From Oscillospiraceae bacterium (GTDB taxonomy: Bacteria; Bacillota; Clostridia; Oscillospirales; Oscillospiraceae), in assembly GCA_017435245.1 (NCBI GenBank), contig JAFSFK010000061.1, positions 1-15,625 on the forward strand: a stretch of DNA of 15,625 bases, read 5' to 3'. Below are positions 1-6,864 of the stretch, piece after piece. The notes under the pieces were generated by a model that did no database searches, had not been told where the DNA came from, and saw only the letters and a program-made list of their open reading frames with translations. The stretch's first letter is position 1, and the number at the start of each line of letters is the position of its first letter. The translations under genes were made by a program, and so were the position numbers.

Positions 1-59
1 CTCGAACTCGCTACCTCCACCTTGGCAAGGTGGCGCTCTACCGGATGAGCTACACCCGC
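1..59 (-). tRNA. tRNA-Gly (anticodon GCC), 3' part cut by window edge
   Basis: Read on the minus strand, the gene starts GCGGGTG at position 59. It shows a D-stem GCTC/GAGC and an anticodon stem CCACC/GGTGG around the loop TTGCCAA, which gives anticodon GCC. The sequence stops inside the T-loop (GCGAG TTCGAG), so the acceptor 3' strand lies outside the window. It is the most distal visible member of a tRNA operon and follows tRNA-Phe by 5 bases. Confidence 0.95.
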
Positions 60-64
60 ATCAT

Positions 65-140
<76 letters not shown>

Positions 141-144
141 ATAT

Positions 145-169
145 TGAGCAGAGCCTGAAGCTCTGCTCA
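145..169 (-). repeat. Hairpin in the tRNA-Asp to tRNA-Phe spacer
   Basis: The 40-base spacer between tRNA-Asp and tRNA-Phe contains a perfect 10-bp inverted repeat, TGAGCAGAGC / GCTCTGCTCA, with a 5-base loop. No T-run follows in the direction of transcription, so it does not look like an intrinsic terminator. It could be a processing signal in the polycistronic tRNA precursor; that role is inference. Confidence 0.6.
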
Positions 170-180
170 GATGCTTTATA

Positions 181-257
181 TGGCGACCCGGAACGGACTC
201 GAACCGTCGACCTCCAGCGTGACAGGCTGGCGTGCTAACCGACTGCACCACCGGGCC
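181..257 (-). tRNA. tRNA-Asp (anticodon GTC)
   Basis: A complete 77-base cloverleaf on the minus strand. The acceptor GGCCCGG pairs with CCGGGTC (one G-T wobble), the discriminator is G and CCA is encoded. The D-stem is GTGC/GCAC. The anticodon stem CCAGC/GCTGG encloses CTGTCAC, giving anticodon GTC. The T-arm is GACGG-TTCGAGT-CCGTT. It lies 7 bases after tRNA-Val. Confidence 0.97.
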
Positions 258-264
258 AAATTAT

Positions 265-340
265 TGGTGGGAACAACAGGGCTCGAACCTGTGACCTCCT
301 GCTTGTAAGGCAGATGCTCTCCCAGCTGAGCTATGCTCCC
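265..340 (-). tRNA. tRNA-Val (anticodon TAC)
   Basis: A complete 76-base cloverleaf on the minus strand. The acceptor GGGAGCA pairs with TGTTCCC, the discriminator is A and CCA is encoded. The anticodon stem TCTGC/GCAGG holds the loop CTTACAA, giving anticodon TAC. The T-arm is ACAGG-TTCGAGC-CCTGT. It is the first gene of the tRNA operon, about 42 bases from the end of the -10 box. Confidence 0.97.
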
Positions 341-381
341 GTATCGTCTGCCAGGTGCTCCGCACCTCAGCGACGTGGTTC

Positions 382-430
382 ATTATACACATTAAGCCGT
401 GATTTGTCAAGGGTTTTTTTCGATTTTTTT
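382..430 (-). promoter_or_regulatory. Strong promoter of the tRNA operon with phased A-tracts
   Basis: On the minus strand a perfect -35 box TTGACA (405-410) and a perfect -10 box TATAAT (382-387) are separated by exactly 17 bases. Immediately upstream lie two runs of seven A (414-420 and 424-430), 10 bp apart, in the position of an UP element. The predicted start is near 375. A short leader hairpin (AGGTGC/GCACCT, 353-367) precedes tRNA-Val. This is what a growth-rate-controlled stable RNA promoter usually looks like. Confidence 0.9.
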
Positions 431-473
431 GAGCAAATTTATACACCTGAAAAACCCTTTTGTTTCCGCTGTT

Positions 474-533
474 TTTCCCCTTTAGGGAAACATTTCCCCC
501 GTCCATTCCCCAGGCTGGACGGACAGGGGAAAT
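474..533. repeat. Inverted repeats downstream of hslO, doubtful terminator
   Basis: The space between the hslO stop (544) and the tRNA promoter holds two inverted repeats. One has arms 492-505 and 516-533 (ATTTCCCC and CGTCCA pair with their complements; four bases bulge on one side). A smaller one has arms TTTCCC/GGGAAA around 474-490. In the hslO direction neither is followed by a T-run; on the plus strand the larger is followed by ATTTTATT. It may stop hslO transcripts, but I cannot show this. I see no gene between 411 and 543. Confidence 0.4.
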
Positions 534-543
534 ATTTTATTAC

Positions 544-1422
544 TCAAAGCTTTGCCCGGATCCTGCGAATATCCTCAGGGGTAAAGGTATAGATCTCATC
601 GCAGAACTGGCATTCCACCGGGAAGGGTTTTCCTTCACCTGCGATCTCGTCAAGCTCCTTCTCACCCAGGCTGATCAGAGCTGCTGTGACCCGCTCCCGG
701 GAGCAATAGCATTTATAGGACACCTCGGTAGTCTCCATAAACACCACGCCCAGATCGCCGCAGACAGCGCCCAGAATGTCCTCAGGGGTCATCCCCTGCT
801 CCAGCATTTTTGTCACCGCACCGGCTCTCTGGATCCCCTTCTCCAGGGTATCGATCACCTCATCAGGTGCCCCGGGCAGCAGCTGCAGCAAATAACCACC
901 GGCAACCTTTACACTGGCATCCGTATCGATCAGCACACCCAGGGCGCAGGCTGTGGGCGTCTGCTCACTTTGGGCAAAGTAGGCCGTCACGTCATCACCG
1001 ATCTCGCCGGAGATCAACTCCACAGAGCCCACATAGGGTTCCTTCATCTGCAGGTCACGGATCACGGTCAGTGTGCCGTTGGTGCCCACGGTGGCGCCCA
1101 CATCCAGCTTTCCGGGATACTTTTCCACCAGCGGAACATTGGGCTCATACACATAACCACGGACGTTGCCAACGGGGTCAGATACGCAGACAATACCGCC
1201 AATGGGGCCATCGGCTTTGATCTGCAGCGTCATTGAGCCGTTATCCACCTTCTGCATATTGCCCATCATAGAAGCCGCTGTCAGAGCCCGTCCAAATGCC
1301 GCAGTAGCGTTGGGTGTGGTCTTTTGGATCTGGGCGCCACGGCGCACCATCTCCGTCGAACGGATAGCTACCACCTTTACAAAGCCATCCATCGTCATAC
1401 CTCTTACCAAATAGTCGCTCAT
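544..1422 (-). CDS. hslO: Hsp33 redox-regulated chaperone
   Basis: This 292-residue protein is a full-length Hsp33, a cytosolic holdase that is activated when oxidative stress and unfolding release a zinc ion. The N-terminal core spans about residues 1-180. The C-terminal redox switch shows both halves of the zinc site: C238-Y-C240 and C271-QF-C274, the CxC and CxxC arrangement known from this family. The ATG (1420-1422) overlaps the stop of the upstream methyltransferase gene by four bases (ATGA), so the two are probably translationally coupled and co-transcribed. Neither gene has an obvious link to the dcw cluster, which ends at the ftsZ terminator. All family features are intact and the call is secure. 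Confidence 0.96.
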   Translation of the reverse strand: MSDYLVRGMTMDGFVKVVAIRSTEMVRRGAQIQKTTPNATAAFGRALTAASMMGNMQKVDNGSMTLQIKADGPIGGIVCVSDPVGNVRGYVYEPNVPLVEKYPGKLDVGATVGTNGTLTVIRDLQMKEPYVGSVELISGEIGDDVTAYFAQSEQTPTACALGVLIDTDASVKVAGGYLLQLLPGAPDEVIDTLEKGIQRAGAVTKMLEQGMTPEDILGAVCGDLGVVFMETTEVSYKCYCSRERVTAALISLGEKELDEIAGEGKPFPVECQFCDEIYTFTPEDIRRIRAKL

Positions 1423-2168
1423 AGAACTTTACCCTTTCTGGCCTTCAGATAGATCCGCAGCTCACCGGGACCGGGAGGAGCAAACTGTCTGTCAGCAAAC
1501 ACCTCAATATTCGTAAAACCTGCGCTGCGCAAATATGTCACCAGTTGTTCCTGAGAATAAGCGTATTCCCGATGTTCCTCAAAGCTGCGCTGCCACACAT
1601 TCCCCTGCCGCTGGAACAAGTCCATTGCGTAGGAACAGACATTGGTATCCTCGTCAAATTCACCCCGCCAGATGCAGTACACATCCTCGTCCTCATCCAA
1701 AAATACCTGATCGTCCATTGCACGGAGCTTTTCCGGGGTATTCACATCAAAAATAAAACAGCCGCCGGGATTCAGGACCCGATACACCCGGCGGATCGCC
1801 TCCTGGCAGTCCACCGGATCCGTGATGTAGTCCAAGCTATCCAAAGCACACACTGCCAGATCCACGCCTCTGGGAAGCCGGAGCTGCTGCAACGGCTGGC
1901 AGACAAACATCGGCGGAGCCTCCAGCTCCTGGGCCTTCTGGCTGGCAACACACAGCATTTCCTCCGACATATCCACGCCGGTGACCCTCAGTCCCTTTTC
2001 CGCCAGCAGAAGTGATACAGAGCCTGTGCCGCAGGCAAGATCCACAGCCGTCCGGGGAGCGATGCCTTCCCGCTCTAATATCTCAAAATAAAAATCCACC
2101 GTGGCCTTATAATCCACATCATTGGTCAGCCGGTCATAGCTGAAGGCTAAATTGTGATATGCGTCCAC
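1419..2168 (-). CDS. Class I SAM-dependent methyltransferase, substrate unknown
   Basis: A 249-residue protein with the Rossmann-fold methyltransferase core. Motif I is DLACGTGS (43-50), the acidic ribose-binding residue lies in GVDMS (64-68), a motif IV-like CALDSLDYI spans 107-115, and LNPGGCFIFDVNTP (132-145) is the post-motif loop. The C-terminal third resembles small-molecule or protein methyltransferases of the YqeM group, but the substrate cannot be read from sequence. The start is a GTG (2166-2168), chosen because a strong Shine-Dalgarno run, AAGGGGGAT, lies just upstream. It is the first gene of a two-gene unit with hslO. A palindromic element directly upstream (2189-2304) may contribute its promoter. 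Confidence 0.88.
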   Translation of the reverse strand: MDAYHNLAFSYDRLTNDVDYKATVDFYFEILEREGIAPRTAVDLACGTGSVSLLLAEKGLRVTGVDMSEEMLCVASQKAQELEAPPMFVCQPLQQLRLPRGVDLAVCALDSLDYITDPVDCQEAIRRVYRVLNPGGCFIFDVNTPEKLRAMDDQVFLDEDEDVYCIWRGEFDEDTNVCSYAMDLFQRQGNVWQRSFEEHREYAYSQEQLVTYLRSAGFTNIEVFADRQFAPPGPGELRIYLKARKGKVL

Positions 2169-2188
2169 AACGGATCCCCCTTTTTAGT

Positions 2189-2304
2189 AATGGATAATTG
2201 AAAATGGAAAATGGAAAATTGTGGTGTCGCCTACGGCGACGATTTAAATCATTTTCTAAAAGAAAATACCATAATTATCCATTATACATTATCCATTATC
2301 AATT
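2189..2304. repeat. MITE-like element of nested palindromes
   Basis: Two 36-base inverted arms (2189-2224 and 2269-2304) match at 29 of 36 positions and consist of variations on the unit AATGGATAAT. The 44 bases between them are almost wholly three adjacent palindromes: GTCGCC-tac-GGCGAC (2226-2240), the 10-bp palindrome GATTTAAATC (2241-2250) and ATTTTCT-aaa-AGAAAAT (2251-2267). It encodes no protein. The size, AT-rich terminal inverted repeats and lack of coding capacity fit a non-autonomous miniature transposable element or REP-like repeat. No target-site duplication is evident, so mobility is not shown. Confidence 0.65.
2274..2302 (-). promoter_or_regulatory. Candidate promoter for the methyltransferase-hslO unit
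   Basis: On the minus strand TTGATA (2297-2302) and GATAAT (2274-2279) are separated by 17 bases; each matches consensus at five of six positions. Both boxes lie inside the right arm of the palindromic element, so the repeat would provide the promoter. The transcript would begin near 2267 and carry a structured leader of about 100 bases. The AT-rich setting makes chance matches likely. Confidence 0.45.
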
Positions 2305-2351
2305 CGTTTATCGAAACATTAAATATGAATTCGGAAAACTGTCCACATACG

Positions 2352-2380
2352 AAAAGCATCCCGGGCATTGCCCGGGATGC
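2352..2380 (-). terminator. Intrinsic terminator of ftsZ / dcw operon
   Basis: On the minus strand a perfect 11-bp stem GCATCCCGGGC / GCCCGGGATGC with a 3-base loop is followed by TTTTC. It lies 14 bases after the ftsZ stop codon and closes the division cluster. Confidence 0.9.
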
Positions 2381-2394
2381 CCTTATTGGTTTTC

Positions 2395-3438
2395 TTACTT
2401 GCGGTTGAAGATGCTGAAGATATCGTCGATATCGTCAGAAGCTCTAACGCTGCGAGCCTCAGCCTTGGGTGCCTCAGCAATCTCTTCCTGCTCAAAGCCG
2501 GTAGCGATAACGGTAACCCGCATCTCATCCTCAAACTCATCAGAAGAGGTAGCGCCGAAGATAATGTTGGCGTTGGGGTTAGCAGCCTCCTGTACGATGC
2601 TGGCAGCAGTCTCCACATCGTCCAGAGTCAGCTCGGAAGAACCGGTAACGTTCACCAGAACGCCGGTAGCGCCGTTGATGGAAGTCTCCAGCAGGGGGCT
2701 TGCAACAGCAGCCAGAGCAGCCTGCTCAGCCTTCTCCCGGCCGGTAGCAACGCCTACACCCATATGGGCACGGCCCGCATCCTTCATAACAGCAGAAACG
2801 TCAGCAAAGTCCAGGTTGATGATCACATCTTCGGAGTAGCCTACCAGACCGGAGATGGAGGTCACAGCCTGCTTCAGCACATCGTCAGCAATACCGAAAG
2901 CATTGGCAAAGGTGATCTTCTGGTCGGTAACGTACTTCAGACGGTCGTTGGGAATGATGATCAGGGAATCAACCTTGCCGCCCAGAGCTTCAATGCCGCT
3001 CTCAGCCTGGCGCATACGGTTTGCACCCTCAAACTTGAAGGGCTTGGTCACAACACCAACGGTCAGGATGCCAGCCTCACGGGCCAGATCTGCCACGATG
3101 GGAGCTGCGCCGGTACCGGTACCGCCGCCCATACCTGCGGTGATGAACACCATATCGGTGCCCTTCAGCACCTCAGCGATCTTGGCACGGGATTCCTCGG
3201 CAGACTTCTGGCCGATCTCAGGCTTGGAGCCTGCACCCATACCACCGGTGAGCTTCTCACCGATCTGGACCTTGTTTGCACACTTGGACTTATTCAGATC
3301 CTGCTTATCGGTATTGATAACGATGAAATCCACACCGCTGACACCGGCTTCGATCATACGGTTAATAACGTTGTTGCCGGCACCGCCGACACCGATCACC
3401 TTGATTTTAACAACACGTTCCTGGAAAACTTCAGACAT
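2395..3438 (-). CDS. ftsZ: Cell division protein FtsZ
   Basis: A 347-residue tubulin-like GTPase that assembles the cytoplasmic Z-ring and recruits the division machinery. It shows the nucleotide-binding start KVIGVGGAGNNVI (about 13-25), the signature GGGTGTG (104-110) and the T7-loop region VIINLDFADV with its catalytic acidic residues. The globular core ends near residue 315. A short linker rich in Ala and Glu leads to the terminal peptide DDIDDIFSIFNRK, which keeps an acidic-hydrophobic-basic pattern but lacks the common DIPxFLR form. AGGAGG precedes the ATG with good spacing. The gene is the last of the dcw cluster, has its own predicted promoter and leader hairpin, and is followed by a strong terminator. 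ftsA does not precede it, so membrane attachment probably relies on another anchor such as SepF encoded elsewhere (inference). Confidence 0.98.
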   Translation of the reverse strand: MSEVFQERVVKIKVIGVGGAGNNVINRMIEAGVSGVDFIVINTDKQDLNKSKCANKVQIGEKLTGGMGAGSKPEIGQKSAEESRAKIAEVLKGTDMVFITAGMGGGTGTGAAPIVADLAREAGILTVGVVTKPFKFEGANRMRQAESGIEALGGKVDSLIIIPNDRLKYVTDQKITFANAFGIADDVLKQAVTSISGLVGYSEDVIINLDFADVSAVMKDAGRAHMGVGVATGREKAEQAALAAVASPLLETSINGATGVLVNVTGSSELTLDDVETAASIVQEAANPNANIIFGATSSDEFEDEMRVTVIATGFEQEEIAEAPKAEARSVRASDDIDDIFSIFNRK

Positions 3439-3473
3439 TTATGCTCTCCTCCTATGTATATTTCGCTTTCGTG

Positions 3474-3489
3474 GCGAAGTCCACTTCGC
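3474..3489 (-). promoter_or_regulatory. Hairpin in the ftsZ 5' leader
   Basis: Between the predicted ftsZ promoter and its ribosome binding site the minus strand reads GCGAAGT-gg-ACTTCGC, a 7-bp stem. An alternative, mutually exclusive pairing GTGG/CCAC uses part of the same bases. It may affect mRNA stability or translation; this is inference. Confidence 0.4.
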
Positions 3490-3512
3490 TATAATCACAA
3501 TTGTACTTCTAT

Positions 3513-3541
3513 ATTCTACTCCGAAAATCCCAATTGGTCAA
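3513..3541 (-). promoter_or_regulatory. Predicted ftsZ promoter
   Basis: On the minus strand TTGACC (3536-3541) and TAGAAT (3513-3518) are 17 bases apart, each with five of six consensus bases. They lie in the 145-base gap between ftsQ and ftsZ, the largest gap in the cluster. This would allow ftsZ to be made independently of the long upstream operon. Confidence 0.75.
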
Positions 3542-3544
3542 TAG

Positions 3545-3571
3545 AAATTCTCATTTTTCCTATAAGAATTT
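3545..3571. repeat. Short inverted repeat upstream of the ftsZ promoter
   Basis: Arms AAATTCT (3545-3551) and AGAATTT (3565-3571) flank a 13-base spacer just upstream of the -35 box. It lies 12 bases after the ftsQ stop. It could be a regulator site or a weak processing hairpin at the operon boundary; the arms are short and AT-rich, so chance is possible. Confidence 0.3.
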
Positions 3572-3583
3572 ACATTTTCCTGG

Positions 3584-4543
3584 TTATTCATCTAAAAACG
3601 GCGTATATCCCACCTGATCCGGCCAGGTAGTGAAGCTCACATCCAGTTCGCCCCGCTGATAATCCGTCATCTGGTCGATGGCCTGCTTCATTGCCTTGAC
3701 TTTCTTCCCCAGCTGTGCGCCGTCACCCAGGATCACCTGGTAGCGGTCCTCATACCACAAGCGCAGATCGTAAATATCCGTCACATCTACGCTGTCCACA
3801 CCGCCCAGGACACTGTTGTCCTCCAGATACTGCAAAATAGAAATGGCAGTATCCAGCTGTTCTGACGGCAGGACTGTCAGGGGGATCACCGCAGGAGCCG
3901 TGACTTCCTCGGTAGCCGTGGTTTCCTCCGGTTCTGTTTCAGAGGTTTCCTCCGTCGCTGCCTCGGTAGGTGCTTCCGGCTGTGCAGCCTTCACCTGTCC
4001 CCCAACTGCAGGCACCTCGATCAGGACACCAAGGATCTTGGTATAGCTGTCAGACTGAACCAATGTTGTCTGCTCCACGACACGCCCTCCGGAGGTCATC
4101 AGCCACCAGCTGCTGTCGGATGCCTGTACAGCATACACCACATCCAGCTCCGTAATTTCAATATTTACCGTATCCGGCAATTTTATTCCAAGCCGCACCG
4201 TATCCACATATGGCAGCTGCGTTCTGATCTTCCCCGCAACCATAGCTTCGTTCAGAGTCAGCAGGTTTTCCCCCTCCTGAATGCCGGAAGCCTGCCGGAT
4301 ATCCCAGGGCGTGTATTTCTGGGTACCCGCTACTGCCACCGTTTCCACCTTAAAGAAGATGGACATTCCCAGAGTCAGTGCCAGCACCACCGCAGCAACC
4401 GTTAATAAATGCAGCAAAAACCGATTCCGCTGAAAGGCCTTGGGCTGGGTATAGACCACATCCGCCGTTTTTTTCCGCCGGGTTCCGGTTGCAGCTGCGC
4501 CGGATCTTGCCCGGACTGCTCGCTTTCTTTCTTTGGTATCCAT
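3584..4543 (-). CDS. ftsQ: Cell division protein FtsQ/DivIB
   Basis: A 319-residue bitopic membrane protein of the divisome core, expected to bind FtsL and a FtsB/DivIC-type partner outside the membrane. A basic cytoplasmic tail (1-41) precedes one transmembrane helix (about 42-64). A POTRA domain follows (about 65-133: FFKVETVAVAGTQKYTPWDI and LPDTVNIEITE), then a beta domain. That domain is interrupted at about 187-220 by a Glu/Thr/Ala-rich, low-complexity stretch (for example EPEETTATEE) not found in the usual compact FtsQ. The ATG lies three bases after the murG stop with an AAGG-type site inside the end of murG. It has no extracellular enzyme motif. DivIB is the name used in Bacillus for the same protein. 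Confidence 0.9.
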   Translation of the reverse strand: MDTKERKRAVRARSGAAATGTRRKKTADVVYTQPKAFQRNRFLLHLLTVAAVVLALTLGMSIFFKVETVAVAGTQKYTPWDIRQASGIQEGENLLTLNEAMVAGKIRTQLPYVDTVRLGIKLPDTVNIEITELDVVYAVQASDSSWWLMTSGGRVVEQTTLVQSDSYTKILGVLIEVPAVGGQVKAAQPEAPTEAATEETSETEPEETTATEEVTAPAVIPLTVLPSEQLDTAISILQYLEDNSVLGGVDSVDVTDIYDLRLWYEDRYQVILGDGAQLGKKVKAMKQAIDQMTDYQRGELDVSFTTWPDQVGYTPFLDE

Positions 4544-4546
4544 AGT

Positions 4547-5680
4547 TTATTGCACCTTACCCTTTGCCAGGTTCTCCATAATGCGGCATACCCGCTCCGC
4601 ACAATCGGGGATCGCCATATCCTGCAAGGACTTTCGCATATCGCCATATGCCTTGGGATCGGCAAGCAGGCTCTGAATATGCTCCAACAGAACATCGGCA
4701 CTGCATTCCCTCTGACGAACCATAATTGCGGCTCCGTGATCCACCATCACCTGGGCATTTTTTGTCTGGTGATCGTTGGCCACGTTGGGAGACGGGATCA
4801 GAATATTGGGCGTGCCCGCCACTGCGATCTCATTACAGCTGGCAGCACCGGCACGGCTGATAACCACATCTGCCGCCGCCATCACGGTTGGCATATTGTA
4901 GATATACTCAGACATACGGATCGCAGGCGCATTTTCCAGTTCAACGCCCTGCTCCCGAACATACTCATCCATCCATCTCCAGCCGTAGCTGCCGGTGGCG
5001 TGGATGTGCTGATACGGGAATCCGGCATCCTGCTCCAGCTTAAACAGCTTGCCGATGGCCCAGTTCATGGTTTCAGCACCCTGACTTCCGAAGGCAGACA
5101 CGATCACAGGCCGCTCATCCAGGCCCAGCTCCTTGCGGGCATCGGCACGCTTGGTGTAGATAAACTCACGGCGCACCGGCATACCCACCACTTCCACCTT
5201 GGAAGGGTCGCTGTAATAGTGGCCGCACTCCGGGAAGCACACCAACACCTTATCTGCCCAACGGGAGATCAGCTTGGTGGTAAGACCGGGAATGGCATTG
5301 CTCTCGTGGACGCAGATGGGGATCTTCATCATCGCACCTGCCAGCAATGCAGGGAAGCTGGCATAGCCGCCGGTGCCAATGATCACCGCAGGCTTGAACT
5401 CCCGGATGAGCTTTTTGCAGATGCGGATACCCTTAAGATTCAGGCTGACCGCCTTCAGGTTATTCTTAATGGCACGAAGGCTCTTTCCACGGTAAAAGCC
5501 GTCGGCGGGAAGCTTCACCAGCTCATAGCCCGCCTGGGGCACCAGTGTGGTCTCCAGACCCATTTCGCCGCCCACGAACAGGATCTTACTGTCGGGATGG
5601 CGTTCTTTCCATATATTGGCAATTGCGATGGCCGGATTGATATGTCCGCCGGTACCGCCGCAAGTAAAAATCACATTCAT
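4547..5680 (-). CDS. murG: MurG, UDP-GlcNAc:lipid I N-acetylglucosaminyltransferase
   Basis: A 377-residue peripheral membrane glycosyltransferase (GT-B fold) that adds GlcNAc to lipid I to give lipid II. The N-terminal half carries GGTGGH (8-13), GTGGYAS (102-108) and HESNAIPG (125-132). The C-terminal donor-binding half carries AFGSQGA (196-202), ISRAGA with N283-E284 (274-284) and a PSPNVANDHQTKNA motif (297-310). I chose the ATG at 5678-5680 rather than the upstream one at 5923, because family homology begins at MNVIFTCGGTGGH and an AGGAGGA site precedes it. It overlaps the ftsW stop by four bases (ATGA), so it is likely translationally coupled to ftsW. Confidence 0.97.
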   Translation of the reverse strand: MNVIFTCGGTGGHINPAIAIANIWKERHPDSKILFVGGEMGLETTLVPQAGYELVKLPADGFYRGKSLRAIKNNLKAVSLNLKGIRICKKLIREFKPAVIIGTGGYASFPALLAGAMMKIPICVHESNAIPGLTTKLISRWADKVLVCFPECGHYYSDPSKVEVVGMPVRREFIYTKRADARKELGLDERPVIVSAFGSQGAETMNWAIGKLFKLEQDAGFPYQHIHATGSYGWRWMDEYVREQGVELENAPAIRMSEYIYNMPTVMAAADVVISRAGAASCNEIAVAGTPNILIPSPNVANDHQTKNAQVMVDHGAAIMVRQRECSADVLLEHIQSLLADPKAYGDMRKSLQDMAIPDCAERVCRIMENLAKGKVQ

Positions 5681-6849
5681 AAAGGTTCCTCCTGTTGTGC
5701 TGCCCGATCCCGGTAGCGTGAGATACTGAGTATGATCCCCATTTCTCCCAAATTCACCGCCAGGGCCGTTCCTCCATAGGAGAAAAAGGGCAAAGCGATG
5801 CCGGTGGAGGGGAGTAAATTGGTCACAACCCCAAGATTGAGTATGGTTTGGACTGCGATCAGAGTGATCAGTCCGGCAGCCAGAACCGTGGAAAAACGGT
5901 CCGGTGCCTTCAGGGCGATCCAATAGCCCCGCAGGATCAGCGCCGCAAACAGCGCAATTATGAGCAGGGCGCCAACCAGCCCCAGCTCTTCACAGATTAT
6001 GGCGAAAATATAGTCGTTATACTGAAAGGGCAGGTACAGATATTTCTGTCTGCTCTTCCCCAATCCCAGGCCAAACAAGCCTCCGGAACCGATGGCATAC
6101 AGCGATTGCAGGATCTGATAGCCGGTATCCGCCGGGTCCTGCTCCGGGTGCAGCCAGGCCGTTACCCGGTCACCGGCATACCCCATAAAGCTGATATATA
6201 CGACAACAAATACAACTGCTGCCCCTGCTCCACACAGCAGCCATTTGGGATGGGTCCCGGCGACGAACATCATCACCACCGCCACCATTCCCATCAGCAT
6301 AATGGCAGACAGATGCTTTTCCAGTGCCAATGGCACCAGGATCCCCAGCAATGCCCCACCAAAGCCCAAAACGCCGTACCGGAAGGTTCGGGCATCGCTC
6401 CCAAAGCCTTTGGTAAGCCGGGCAAAGAGCACGATGAGGGTAAATTTGGCGATCTCCGACGGTTGGAACTGCAAGCCTGCAATGTTGATCCACCGGCGGG
6501 CACCGTTAACGGATTCCCCGAACAGCAGCACCGACAGCAGCAGCGCAATGCTGATGCCATACAGCGGCCAGGCCATACCCAGCCAGAATTTCGGCGGGAT
6601 CCTGCTCAGCACCCACATCGCCGCCAACCCGATCCCGGCGCAGGCTCCCTGCTTGAGCAGATACCGGGTCGACTGGGTATAGCCGGTATCATACATACTC
6701 TGAGCAGAGCTTGCGGAATAGAGCATTGTAAGCCCCACCGAAAGCAGCATCAGCAGGAGCAGCAAAAAGATGGTATCCACACGTTCTCCCGTCCGTTTTT
6801 TTGCCGGACGGCGGTTCTCTTTGGCATACAGAAGGCTCTGCGATGCCAT
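5677..6849 (-). CDS. ftsW: FtsW/SpoVE-type SEDS peptidoglycan polymerase
   Basis: A 390-residue polytopic membrane protein of the SEDS family (FtsW, RodA, SpoVE), the glycosyltransferases that polymerise lipid II together with a class B PBP. Multiple hydrophobic segments start at about residue 26. Conserved SEDS landmarks are NGARRWINI...QPSEIAK (115-135), the extracellular-loop region around DPADTGYQ (D238, aligned with the Asp needed for catalysis in the family), NDYIFAIICEELG (278-290) and LPSTGIALPFFSYGGT (346-361). The start has a clear AAGGAG site. It lies between mraY and murG, where Bacillus has murD and spoVE; murD is missing here. Whether it acts in vegetative division, spore cortex synthesis or both cannot be told from sequence. 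The PBP encoded upstream is the natural partner. Confidence 0.93.
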   Translation of the reverse strand: MASQSLLYAKENRRPAKKRTGERVDTIFLLLLLMLLSVGLTMLYSASSAQSMYDTGYTQSTRYLLKQGACAGIGLAAMWVLSRIPPKFWLGMAWPLYGISIALLLSVLLFGESVNGARRWINIAGLQFQPSEIAKFTLIVLFARLTKGFGSDARTFRYGVLGFGGALLGILVPLALEKHLSAIMLMGMVAVVMMFVAGTHPKWLLCGAGAAVVFVVVYISFMGYAGDRVTAWLHPEQDPADTGYQILQSLYAIGSGGLFGLGLGKSRQKYLYLPFQYNDYIFAIICEELGLVGALLIIALFAALILRGYWIALKAPDRFSTVLAAGLITLIAVQTILNLGVVTNLLPSTGIALPFFSYGGTALAVNLGEMGIILSISRYRDRAAQQEEPL

Positions 6850-6864
6850 AAGATCTCCTTTCCC

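Noticed and set aside
261..506. An 81-codon minus-strand frame across tRNA-Val and its promoter
   Set aside because: It covers a tRNA gene and a perfect promoter, so coding is implausible.
460..1236. A 258-codon plus-strand open frame opposite hslO
   Set aside because: hslO on the minus strand has all zinc-site cysteines; the opposite frame has no family motifs.
2368..3630. A 420-codon plus-strand open frame opposite ftsZ
   Set aside because: FtsZ is unmistakable on the minus strand and the plus frame runs through the ftsZ terminator and control region.
5681..5923. A longer murG start giving 81 extra N-terminal residues
   Set aside because: The extension lies wholly inside ftsW in another frame, and family homology and a strong ribosome binding site begin at 5680.
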